Below, in pieces: positions 18,037 through 26,797 of a DNA stretch of 64,000 bases (position 1 is the first letter of the stretch; each line of letters starts with the position of its first letter). Below the pieces are notes generated by a model. It saw only the letters and a list, made by a program, of their open reading frames with translations, made no database searches and was not told the origin of the DNA. The stretch is from assembly GCA_016711125.1 (NCBI GenBank), contig JADJTQ010000005.1:248001-312000 (forward strand), in the 5' to 3' direction. The position numbers and the translations under genes were made by a program. Origin of the DNA: Saprospiraceae bacterium. Its GTDB lineage: Bacteria > Bacteroidota > Bacteroidia > Chitinophagales > Saprospiraceae.

Positions 18037-19611
18037 TTATTCTCCCGAAGGAGGAGGAGGTGGTGGAATAAATACTTCCGGTTGTGGGTCTAGAGGCTTC
18101 AATTCCTTTCCTGCCAGAGCTGGATGATCTGCTTCTATAAACGTACTTCTGAACATACTAAATGTCATTGGCATGACTGGAACAGGATCACCATTCGGCT
18201 CTCGAATATCGCCTCGAAATGGATTTAGATATTCCCAGATAATTTCTCCACTGACGTTTACTTCAAAACTGCGACCTTTGGCACCTTCCGTTATAAAAGT
18301 ATTGCCATTACTCGTCCTGTGTGCACCTGAGATAAAGCTGCTGAAAAAAGATATTGTATCAGAGGCGATATAGGTCCAGACTGGTTCTTGGGGTCCAAAG
18401 GGTCTAGAATCTTCCAGAACATAGTTTCCAGAATTGTTTACTGGCGGTGTAAATTCTAATATGGATGAATACTCCATACTATCTGGACCCATCGGTACAT
18501 CATTATTAAAAATGGTAAGATTTCCAGCACCTGGTTTACCTTTCTCAATCCAACGAACATCATGCTGGCCAAATAGTTTCTGGTCCGTGGAATCTCCTCG
18601 TTGGTAATTTTGGGGATTTCCCCATCGATAAAGAAAATCACCACCTTTGCCCTGTCGTCCACCAGATCCTGTTTTCGCTTCCTGAGTGGTTGTGCTGTGA
18701 TCAATGATAAAGATTTCATTCAATACAGGTGAACTAAAAATGATCTGATCTAAATCATGATTATAGTTGACGGCATTAAAATGAAAGATGTCTGACCCCC
18801 GGTTGTCAGCTGTTTGATTTCTCCATTGACCTCCATGCGCTTGCAATGTTTCCATGCTGTCCTGGGTGATCAGAGGCGGCAATGGTCTCATTTTATGAAT
18901 GTCCAATAATTCAGGATGATCTTGGGGACTTCCGTAATTGGCTTTATTTTGATCAAAATCCTGTATCAGATGGTCCCATACATGCCATTCCCAAACAACC
19001 ACTCCATGTATTTTATCAGTGGGTTTTATTTCGACAATTTTGTCAGGCCATATTCCTGCTTTTGGTATCTGATCTGGTCTACACCCGGCCGCCAAAGCTT
19101 CTTCAATGCTTTTTGATTCCCATGCTATCGCAAGTATGTTGCCATTAGGCATGACATGGAAGTCATGATGAGCATGGTACTCTTCATTGGCATATTCAAA
19201 GTCCCAAATAATCTTGCTTTGCCAGGTGATTTTTTGAATCCTTCCTGTTTCTCCTCCTCCGGCAAAAATCGGAAAATCGGGATCATAGACGTTTTGTACT
19301 AGTGATCCATCGTCCACAATATATGATCCCATAACACCGTAATTTCCCTTCCATTCGTGTACCACTTCACCGTTACGGTTTATTAAATAAGTGGAAGCGG
19401 AGTTCGGAACATTGAGCATTAGAAATCCGGGAAGTGCTCCATCCTGGTTGACCATAAGTCCTCGTTTTATCCCATGTCCAAACATATTTCGATCCTGTTT
19501 TGGGGCTTTCTCATTGGAGGGGGACTTGTCTACTGCTTTTGATTGATTACTGCAACTTATATGTAATGAAATAATTGATAGGAGAAACAAAACGGATCTG
19601 AAATAATTCAT
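18037..19611 (-). CDS. Arylsulfate sulfotransferase (ASST family), lipoprotein
   Basis: 524 residues. The signal ends in a lipobox (LHISC). The body is a propeller with ASST-family features: a histidine-rich block (HAHHDFHVMPNGNILAIAWE), GSDIFHFNAVNYN, GQHDVRW and GAHRTSNGNTFITEGAKG. In characterised ASST enzymes, conserved His/Arg residues carry out PAPS-independent transfer of sulfate from a phenolic sulfate ester to a phenol through sulfo-histidine. It differs from the classical enzyme in being lipid-anchored. It lies 30 bp downstream of a paralogue (19642) with the same ending, HPALAGKELKPLDPQPEVF, so the pair is a tandem duplication. Confidence 0.85.
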   Translation of the reverse strand: MNYFRSVLFLLSIISLHISCSNQSKAVDKSPSNEKAPKQDRNMFGHGIKRGLMVNQDGALPGFLMLNVPNSASTYLINRNGEVVHEWKGNYGVMGSYIVDDGSLVQNVYDPDFPIFAGGGETGRIQKITWQSKIIWDFEYANEEYHAHHDFHVMPNGNILAIAWESKSIEEALAAGCRPDQIPKAGIWPDKIVEIKPTDKIHGVVVWEWHVWDHLIQDFDQNKANYGSPQDHPELLDIHKMRPLPPLITQDSMETLQAHGGQWRNQTADNRGSDIFHFNAVNYNHDLDQIIFSSPVLNEIFIIDHSTTTQEAKTGSGGRQGKGGDFLYRWGNPQNYQRGDSTDQKLFGQHDVRWIEKGKPGAGNLTIFNNDVPMGPDSMEYSSILEFTPPVNNSGNYVLEDSRPFGPQEPVWTYIASDTISFFSSFISGAHRTSNGNTFITEGAKGRSFEVNVSGEIIWEYLNPFRGDIREPNGDPVPVMPMTFSMFRSTFIEADHPALAGKELKPLDPQPEVFIPPPPPPSGE

Positions 19612-19641
19612 CTTAGTTAGTTTTTTTGACTATTCTTAATA

Positions 19642-21191
19642 CTATTCCTGTGTTTTTTCGGGCACGACAAAAACTTCCGGTTGAGGATCCAACGGTTTTA
19701 ATTCCTTTCCGGCTAATGCCGGATGATGTGCTTCAATATGAGAAGCTCGAAACGTAGCATAGATCAGATCGCCTGTTGGTTGTGGACCTGTCCCATCGGA
19801 CATTTTAAGCGTATCGGTAAATGGGGTCAAATAATCCCAGAGAATTTCACCAGCAACATTTACTTCAGTATACCTTCCTTTGGCGCCTTCGGTAATGAAG
19901 GTGTTTCCGTTGGCCAGACGGTGTACACCCGAAATAAAAGGGGACCAGAAAGACAATGTATCTTTGGCAATATATGTCCATGAAGGATTTTCAGGACCAA
20001 AGGCCTTTTTATTTTCTACGAGATAATTTCCTTCCATATCTCTGGGAGGAGTAAATTCGTAAATAGCTGAGTAGGGTGGTTTTGCATTGGGAACCGAATT
20101 ATTAAATACGATCAGGTTTCCTTCTCCCGGCATGCCATTGGGAATCCATCTGATGTCGTGCTGACCACCTAGTTGTTGGTCAGTCGAATCACCTCTGCCG
20201 TAATTTTCGGGATTGCCCCAACGATAAAGAAGATCACCACCTTTTCCTTGTTTTCCACCGGAATGTCCCGCTGCTTCTTCGGTGGTTGTACTATGATCTA
20301 TAATGTAAATCTCCCCCTTTGAGGGAGAACTTAGGACAATTTGATCCAACTCCGCATTATAGTCAATGGCATTCATATGAAATGCATCTGATCCCCGGTT
20401 TTCCGGCGTAGCGTTCGTCACGGCATTATTTTCAGATCGTTCTTTATTGAGTTCTTCTATGGTTGGAGGAATGGGAAGAGGTCTGCCGATATTAATATCC
20501 ATTAACTCTGGATGCATCGAAGGGTCTCCATAATTCTTTTTTGCAGTGTCAAAATTTTGGATCATATGATCCCAGAGATGCCATTCCCAGACAATTTGTC
20601 CCTCATCACTTCCCTCGGGTTTGATTTCAACCACCATGTCCGGCCAAAGACCTGCTTTTGGGATCATGTCCGGTTTTCGTCCGGAAAGAAGGGCTTCATC
20701 CACGGATTTTGCTTCCCAGGCAATGGCAAGGATATTTCCATTAGGCATGACGGCCATATCGTGGTGCGACAGATGCTTTTCGGTGGCAAATCGATACTCC
20801 CAAACCAGATCGCCAGTCCAATTAAATTTTTGAAAATAACCGCCCTGACCACCTCCACCAAAAACCGGTGCATCAGGATCACGTCCCGAGCGGATTAGAT
20901 AGCCATCAGGCTGTAGGTAAAAGCCACCTGAGGGTCCAAATTTACTGTCCCGGTATGTACTACCTGGCCATCTAGATTGATGAGATATGTCCTTGATGAA
21001 CCCAGGGTGTTGAATATTACGAAGCCCGGTGTTGCTGCCTCCGATTTAGATATTAGACCTCTGGTGCCATTAAGACCTCCGATGTCCCTTGGAGGAGGAG
21101 ATGGCTGCTCAGGTGAATCGGGTTTCGTGTTCTTGCAATTTGAAAATAGGACGAGACCTGCCGCGAGAAATAGATAAAGGTATTGATGCAT
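19642..21191 (-). pseudogene. Second arylsulfate sulfotransferase, split by one frameshift
   Basis: Read from the ATG at 21191, the protein has a lipoprotein signal (LVLFSNC) and runs to GQVVHT, where the frame breaks near 20951. In the next frame it resumes as DSKFGPSGGFYLQPDG and continues unbroken to 19642. Restoring one base (context CCC[A]GGTATGT on the plus strand) gives WDSKFGPSGG and a full ASST close in sequence to the neighbour at 18037, with the same HHD, GQHDIRW and GVHRLANGNTF blocks. The lesion may be a real mutation or a base-calling error. The rest of the gene shows no decay. Confidence 0.82.
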
Positions 21192-21598
21192 AATTGAGTA
21201 TCTGAATTAGGAAAGATAGGTTATAATGAAAAAGTAACCCGACAAAACCGATTGGAGTGAACTTATGGATAAGATGAAATGACTTAAATCGTAATAAAAT
21301 TGAAAGTGATTGAATAGACATCTAAGTTGTCGGTTATCGCAGCTAAAGCTAATCATTTTATCTCCGATGCTTCCTATGAAATTAAATAGGAATCAAAGAT
21401 ATTTCTTATCTTGATCTCGGGAAAAAGTCGGTGAATATAGAAAGCCTATGTCACGACCAATTGTAAAACGGAATTTAGCATTTAAAGAATTAGCACTTAA
21501 ATACTTCCTGTTATATCCAAAGCATCAATGCATTGGCTGTTGATTTGTTATCTAATAACCAACTATATTTCATAACCGAAAGACCAAATTCAATAAAA

Positions 21599-22279
21599 AT
21601 GTCAATTAAAATTATTGGAGCCGGAATGCCACGGACAGGGACAAACACATTGAAAGCCTGCCTGGAAAAATTAGGTTATTCCAAGACCTATCACATGAAG
21701 GAACTAATCGTTCATCCTGATGATCTTCATTACTGGAAGACCCTTGAGCAAACCGGAACGACCCAATGGGATAAATTATATGATGGCTTCGAGGCAACCG
21801 TTGATTTTCCATGTTATCCCTGGTATAAAGAGCATATGAAACGTTATCCGGATGCGAAGGTGATTTTGACCGTCCGGCCTTTCGAAAAGTGGTATGCAAG
21901 TATCAAAAGTACGGTATGGACAGCAGGACCTCAGACCTTGCCCCAGAAATTGGCAATGATGAGTAAACTTTTGTTTAACCCACGACTCCGAAAAGTTATT
22001 AAGTGTGTTAAGCTTGCGAAAAAGATGATTTTTCAGGTACACCTTCAGGGTAAATTTGAAGACAAAGCTTTTGCCGAAAAAGTCTTCAATCAACACACAG
22101 AAGATGTCAAAGCCCATGTCCCAGCTGATCAATTACTGATTTACGATGTTCGGGATGGATGGGGACCCCTTTGTAAATTTCTCAACGTATCTGAACCATC
22201 CGAGGCCCTTCCACATCTCAATAAAAAAGAGAATTTCAAAGGTATGCTAGCTGAATTGATGAAGGGAAATATGGTGTAA
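21599..22279 (+). CDS. Sulfotransferase family protein (PAPS-type P-loop fold)
   Basis: I chose the ATG at 21599 (226 residues) because the conserved P-loop starts immediately after it: IGAGMPRTGTNTLKACLE, the 5'-phosphosulfate-binding loop of this family. The second site is VILTVRPFEKWYASI (Arg and Ser that contact the 3'-phosphate of PAPS). The length fits the short, cytoplasmic Sulfotransfer_4-like group. The upstream gap (21192-21598) is divergent from the ASST pair and holds nothing else visible. It lies next to genes that remove and move sulfate, but the acceptor is unknown and joint function is inference. Confidence 0.8.
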   Translation: MSIKIIGAGMPRTGTNTLKACLEKLGYSKTYHMKELIVHPDDLHYWKTLEQTGTTQWDKLYDGFEATVDFPCYPWYKEHMKRYPDAKVILTVRPFEKWYASIKSTVWTAGPQTLPQKLAMMSKLLFNPRLRKVIKCVKLAKKMIFQVHLQGKFEDKAFAEKVFNQHTEDVKAHVPADQLLIYDVRDGWGPLCKFLNVSEPSEALPHLNKKENFKGMLAELMKGNMV

Positions 22280-22557
22280 GCTGTACCAATTCCTGCCGCA
22301 TTTAACTATACTTTTATTCAAAAAATGTGATTGCTTTAAATTGAACCTTAGTCCATAGCTATTAGAGTAGGCTTTCGTCAGTCATCAATCATGCAATATT
22401 CTCCTCGATTTGCTCTTCGTGGTACGATTTCAAGAGCTAATTTTGTACCGCTTGTATGATTGCGTCAATGAACGAATACAAGGTGCCAGGTAATACAGTT
22501 TAGATGCAATTATTTAAAAGCATATTCTTTAAATGAGATGAGAATTGGTTGTCAAGA

Positions 22558-24789
22558 TCAATTTGGATGTATTATTTTTTGAAAATCCGGGTCGTCGAAA
22601 ACGGACATCAAGCCGGGATCAAATTCCATGCTTTCTTTATAGAAAATGGCGCCATGATTGATGGCAGCATTTAGTTTTATTAGGGCATCTTCTTTATGAC
22701 CTATGGCAAGGAGTAGAACAGCTTCCTGATATTCTGCCTCGCCAAAATAATATTCTTTTATGTCTGGACCCTGTAAACGATGAAGAAATATATTTGCAGA
22801 GTCGAGCAAGCCCATTTTCGCATATCCGATGCCTGGCAATGAAACATAGGGTGCATAATAGGGTGCAAAATGATAAAGAGAAAGGGCATGGTCTAATCCC
22901 TCCTTCAAATACCCCATATCGTACATGACTTTGGCCGATAGATTGGTTTGTATACTGTCTTTGATGACAACAACATATGCGTAGTTTAAATATTTCCGGG
23001 CAATTTCAGTTTGATGGTGAAGTATGAATTGCTGACTAGTCCAATGCAGAATATCAGCATAATCCTCAGAAGATGAATTTAGTTTCACCTGAAGAATCTC
23101 TTTATCGATACTTGCCGTATCCATTAATCCTGCAAAAGCTCTGATTCTCATTTTGTGATGTTCAGGAATCATCCCTTGCGAAGGATATAAATTAGCTAGT
23201 GTGACTGCTTTTTTATATTTCCTTAAAGCGCAATAAGCTTGAACACCCATCGTTATGCGTAGTCTATTATCTGGAAATTCGAGATCGATCTTAGAATAAG
23301 GTATGATCTTCAGTATTTTAATGGTTAATCTTGGGTCGTTTACGAAATAAAGTGAAAAACTCGCTGTCGTTGTATTCCTAAATAGATCCTCTCTATCTTT
23401 ATTATAGTCGTTCAGTAAATATCTAAAGGCTGCTGCGTTATTCCCGTTGTGTAGAGCTGTATAGAAGTAATAATTATTCTTTTGTGTCGAATTCTGCGTG
23501 ACAATATTAAACTGGTCACGAACAATACGGAGTATACTGTCTGCTTGGCGGTAGGCTCCAGTATTATAGTAGGTGTCAGATAGCTCATAGTAGGCATCGA
23601 TAAACGTTGAGTCGTATTCGATGGCTAGTTGCAGGTATCTTCTTGAATCCTGGTAGTCGTTCACTCCCCAAATTCTTTTTGCTTCCAGATACGCCCTGAA
23701 TGCATCTTGGGTAGGAACGGAAATCGGATGAAAATCTGCACTAATGAGAAAGCCTACAATTTGTTGACTTAATTGGAGAAGACCTGAAGTGAGGTTTTTG
23801 AGGTCAAGTGACTGTTCCGGAAATTGTTTGATATACTCTCCAGTATTGCCATCGATAAGCGCCGCCGTCACCAAAAGCGTGCTATCATTTAAATGGGTGT
23901 AATAACCGTCAATAAAATTTTCCGCGCTAGTCTTTTTGATTAGGGAACTGTATGGGGTAAATCCAAGGCTTTCGAATTGAGGTTGGGAGATGATGTTTTG
24001 TAGACTTACCAATTTAATTTCTTCTGCTTCTTCAAGCAGGTTGCTTAGATAAGCCGCCATGTATGGAGAAAAATCGGAAAGAGAACTGTTACCTGAATTG
24101 TTTTTGAAGGGAAGTACCATTATTCGTTTGTCTAGAATGCTCGTACTCCATGGTATGAAATCACCAAAATCCGAGCGAAAGATGACCCCCAATACAACTA
24201 GAGAAACCAGTAAAAAGACAACATAACGCGCTGTATTTTGACGCCGTGTACCCTGGTGAATATCTTTTTTCGTCGGAACAACCAATGGCATGTTACATAT
24301 GGCGTGAATATTGACGGGTTCCTTGATGTTTTTTACGAATTCCTGGCCGATTAGTGAGAGTTGAATGTTGGGGTGATTACCCAATTCCTTTGCCACTGTC
24401 CCGGATATGAGAATAGAATGTGCGCGGCCAAGCTGCTGTAGTCGTGATGCAATGTTGACCGCATTACCATAGATAGTATCATGGGTCATCACTACCTCAC
24501 CTAAATCAATTCCGATACGCACAGGAATGGAGGGAGCAATAGCAAAAATAGACTGGATGGCGATAGCGCTATTTACTGCGTCGAGTGTGCTCTGATGAAC
24601 AGATAGACTCCCATCGCCGTAAAAATTAACGATTTTACCCCGGTATTTTTCGGTGGACTCGATAATAGTATCCCGGTACCGTTGAACGAGTCTCAGTGCT
24701 GTTTCTTCATCCTTTTGAGTAATGGCACTAAATCCTTCGATGTCGGTAAAGACTATTGCGAGTAATTTCCGGTCTTTTTCAGTTTCCAC
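22558..24789 (-). CDS. Class III adenylate/guanylate cyclase fused to TPR domain
   Basis: 743 residues. Residues about 8-170 are a class III cyclase catalytic domain: AIVFTDIEGFSAIT (first metal aspartate), NFYGDGSLSVH (second aspartate) and GNAVNIASRLQQLG. One membrane helix follows at about 190-208. The remainder contains a TolB-like segment (IMVLPFKNNSG) and several TPR-like repeats to the C-terminus (for example DSTFIDAYYELSDTYYNTG). Cytoplasmic cyclase plus extracytoplasmic repeats suggests a one-protein sensor that makes cyclic nucleotide. Substrate preference (ATP or GTP) was not resolved. It is divergent from the small protein at 24930. Confidence 0.86.
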   Translation of the reverse strand: METEKDRKLLAIVFTDIEGFSAITQKDEETALRLVQRYRDTIIESTEKYRGKIVNFYGDGSLSVHQSTLDAVNSAIAIQSIFAIAPSIPVRIGIDLGEVVMTHDTIYGNAVNIASRLQQLGRAHSILISGTVAKELGNHPNIQLSLIGQEFVKNIKEPVNIHAICNMPLVVPTKKDIHQGTRRQNTARYVVFLLVSLVVLGVIFRSDFGDFIPWSTSILDKRIMVLPFKNNSGNSSLSDFSPYMAAYLSNLLEEAEEIKLVSLQNIISQPQFESLGFTPYSSLIKKTSAENFIDGYYTHLNDSTLLVTAALIDGNTGEYIKQFPEQSLDLKNLTSGLLQLSQQIVGFLISADFHPISVPTQDAFRAYLEAKRIWGVNDYQDSRRYLQLAIEYDSTFIDAYYELSDTYYNTGAYRQADSILRIVRDQFNIVTQNSTQKNNYYFYTALHNGNNAAAFRYLLNDYNKDREDLFRNTTTASFSLYFVNDPRLTIKILKIIPYSKIDLEFPDNRLRITMGVQAYCALRKYKKAVTLANLYPSQGMIPEHHKMRIRAFAGLMDTASIDKEILQVKLNSSSEDYADILHWTSQQFILHHQTEIARKYLNYAYVVVIKDSIQTNLSAKVMYDMGYLKEGLDHALSLYHFAPYYAPYVSLPGIGYAKMGLLDSANIFLHRLQGPDIKEYYFGEAEYQEAVLLLAIGHKEDALIKLNAAINHGAIFYKESMEFDPGLMSVFDDPDFQKIIHPN

Positions 24790-24929
24790 TGTGTATTTCT
24801 CTGGATTATCGACTCCTTTAAATTGGCCTGTACTATTGCATTTGAGGCAAATTTATGTTACTTTGTTTAAAATCTGCCAAGTGGTTTAAGTCAATAAGTT
24901 AAGTATTTTTTCACTCAAATCAATCAACC

Positions 24930-25244
24930 ATGTCCATCACTCCTGGTCAGCCACCTATCGTGAGTAACAATCTAGGTATCCTTAGGGAAGATCCCTTGCA
25001 TAAGAACTTTCGAATAGCTATTACCTTATTTGCATTGGTTCCTTTTTTCCTGGCAATTTGTTTGAGTTGCAATCTGATCTTTTATCCTGACCGATATCCT
25101 GTGGATAAATTTCGGGAAGAAGTGATCCTGGCTGCTATTTTATGGACAACAATTATCTTTCTGCTAATGATTGGAACCCGGCCTCCCAATCCAAAACCTC
25201 CAGTCCCAACAGACCCTGGTGGTCCTCGCACCCCTATACTGTGA
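24930..25244 (+). CDS. Small two-helix membrane protein with proline-rich tail
   Basis: 104 residues with hydrophobic segments at about 28-52 and 66-82, then a C-terminal tail rich in proline (PPNPKPPVPTDPGGP). No family is recognised. It begins 140 bp from the divergent cyclase gene, so shared control is possible. The MITE/intron insertion starts just 60 bp after its stop codon. The ATG start, membrane pattern and lack of a better overlapping frame support it as real, but it could be spurious. Confidence 0.5.
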   Translation: MSITPGQPPIVSNNLGILREDPLHKNFRIAITLFALVPFFLAICLSCNLIFYPDRYPVDKFREEVILAAILWTTIIFLLMIGTRPPNPKPPVPTDPGGPRTPIL

Positions 25245-25304
25245 GTGCGATTCTGAAAATAACCACACATCTATGGCCGTGTTCAATGATTTAGCTAAAG
25301 TCTA

Positions 25305-25393
25305 GGAGGCTGTTGAAATACGCAACTTGATGCTGAATCCGTAAATCGTCGTTTCTGACGCGGCGAGACGAAGGATGCTACTGGAAGTTGTCG
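25305..25393. mobile_element. Left end of a foldback MITE, interrupted by a group II intron
   Basis: The first about 80 bases match the left end of the complete element at 61147, starting with the same 16-bp terminal sequence GGAGGCTGTTGAAATA and sharing GTAAATCGTCG and GGCGAGACGAAGGA. Similarity is lost at about 25390, where intron-like RNA sequence begins. No right end (TATTTCAACAGCCTCC) is found downstream before the regulator gene, so this copy is truncated or disrupted. It is preceded by CTA, consistent with insertion at a YTAR target. Confidence 0.7.
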
Positions 25394-26797
25394 CGCCGTG
25401 AAAGTCCGTGAGATGGGGACTACACACAGCGCTTTATATAAATATTAAAGCATGAGTGTAATGAAACATCTCATCACACGCCAATGGGTATCGACCCCCA
25501 TCCGGCAAGGTTTAGCCAACCTCCGGAAGCGAGTCTTGCGTAATCATTCGAGAGGATGGTACGAAGCGTAGACAGCGAGTGTCAAAGGTGTATGATAGAG
25601 CCTCGAAAGGGTAGATAAATCTGGAGTCTTAGTAGTCAACTTTGCTGGGACAATATGGAGGTAGGGCCAAAGGCGATCCTGCCGAAGTCCGGGCGGGGTC
25701 AAAGAATGCATCAGAGACATAGAGGGCGAGTGGGAACACGGGAGACCCTACTGTCTCCCTGCTGGGAGAAGGGCAAATGGGCGAGCTCTTGAACAAAAGG
25801 CCTGTGTAGGGTGGTCAGTGTCATCATCATCCTGCAGCGAAGAAACGCGATGACAGGAGCAGGTACGCAAGCCGAGGGAAACCGAAGGTGAAGGAATGAC
25901 AGAGGGAGTCTTAGCCGCTTCATAGTACCGTTGGAAAGGTGGGAAATCCTAACCGGGGAAAGCCACTGAGTAGGGAAGGGAGCAGCACGAAACGGGGGAC
26001 TGTGTTTTGGACACATTGATTATACCAGTTTATAATATACGATGTCAACGAAAGAGATACAGATAGCACAACTGTCAAGGAAACACAAGGACAGCACGTT
26101 GCACAATTTGCACGGCTTTATCGATATATATGCCCTGTATGGGTCATATAAAAGATTGAATAGACAAAGCGCAAGTGGCGTGGACGGAGAGACATGGCAG
26201 AGCTACGGAAAAGGAGGAATAGGTAAAATGACAGAGCTTCTGAACAAATTCAAGAAAGGAACCTATCGGGCGCCAAACGTCCGCCGCGTGTACATAGGAA
26301 AAGATAGCGGTGGGACACGGCCATTAGGCATACCGACGATCGAGGACAAGATACTGCAGACAGCAGTGCTAGGGGTACTTGAACTAGTGTACGAACAAGA
26401 ATTCAAAGAATTCTCGTACGGGTTCAGGCCGGGTCGGAGTCAGCACCAAGCGATAGATTACCTGTTTGAAGAGGTAAGTTTTGGGAAGATACGCTATGTC
26501 ATAGATGCGGATATTCGCAACTTTTTCGGGGAGCTCAACCATGGTCTGTTACGAAGTTTTCTGGACCTACGGGTAAAGGATGGACTGGTACGTAAAATGA
26601 TAGATAAATGGCTCAAGGCGGGCATCATGGAATCTGGCCAGGTTACCTACCCTGTAGAGGGTACACCACAGGAGGTTCCATCTCCCCACTACTGAGCAAT
26701 ATCTATCTACATTATGTACTGGATACATGGTATTCGGAAGTGATACAACCACTACTGAAAGGGAGAAGCATGATAGTGAGGTACGCAGATGATCTTC
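25394..26797 (+). mobile_element. Group II intron, 3'-truncated
   Basis: About 650 bases of structured non-coding RNA sequence (25394-26041) precede a group II reverse-transcriptase reading frame. The leader is rich in the paired segments and GAAA/GNRA-like loops typical of intron domains I-IV. The 5' boundary is not certain. The copy ends inside the RT catalytic motif at about 26790, so the rest of the RT, the maturase part and intron domains V-VI are missing and it cannot splice or move. It starts inside the left arm of a MITE and ends directly against the truncated hybrid regulator. Confidence 0.75.
26042..26797 (+). pseudogene. Group II intron reverse transcriptase, frameshifted and cut at YADD
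   Basis: The frame begins MSTKEIQIAQLSRKHKD and shows successive RT motifs: SGVDGETWQSYG, TRPLGIPTIEDKILQ, FSYGFRPGRSQHQAIDYL, YVIDADIRNFFGELNH. It breaks at 26671: one missing G turns GTPQGGSISPLLSNIYL into GTPQEVPSPHY and a stop. In the next frame it continues to LKGRSMIVRYADD, the catalytic polymerase motif. Beyond this point (26782-26793) RT similarity ends and the plus strand is the antisense of the regulator's receiver domain. It is a doubly broken RT: one indel plus loss of the whole C-terminal half. Confidence 0.85.

Noticed and set aside
26567..26789. C-terminal extension of the hybrid regulator past IVED
   Set aside because: From 26790 leftward the frame is the antisense of the intron reverse transcriptase, so those residues are not part of the original protein.
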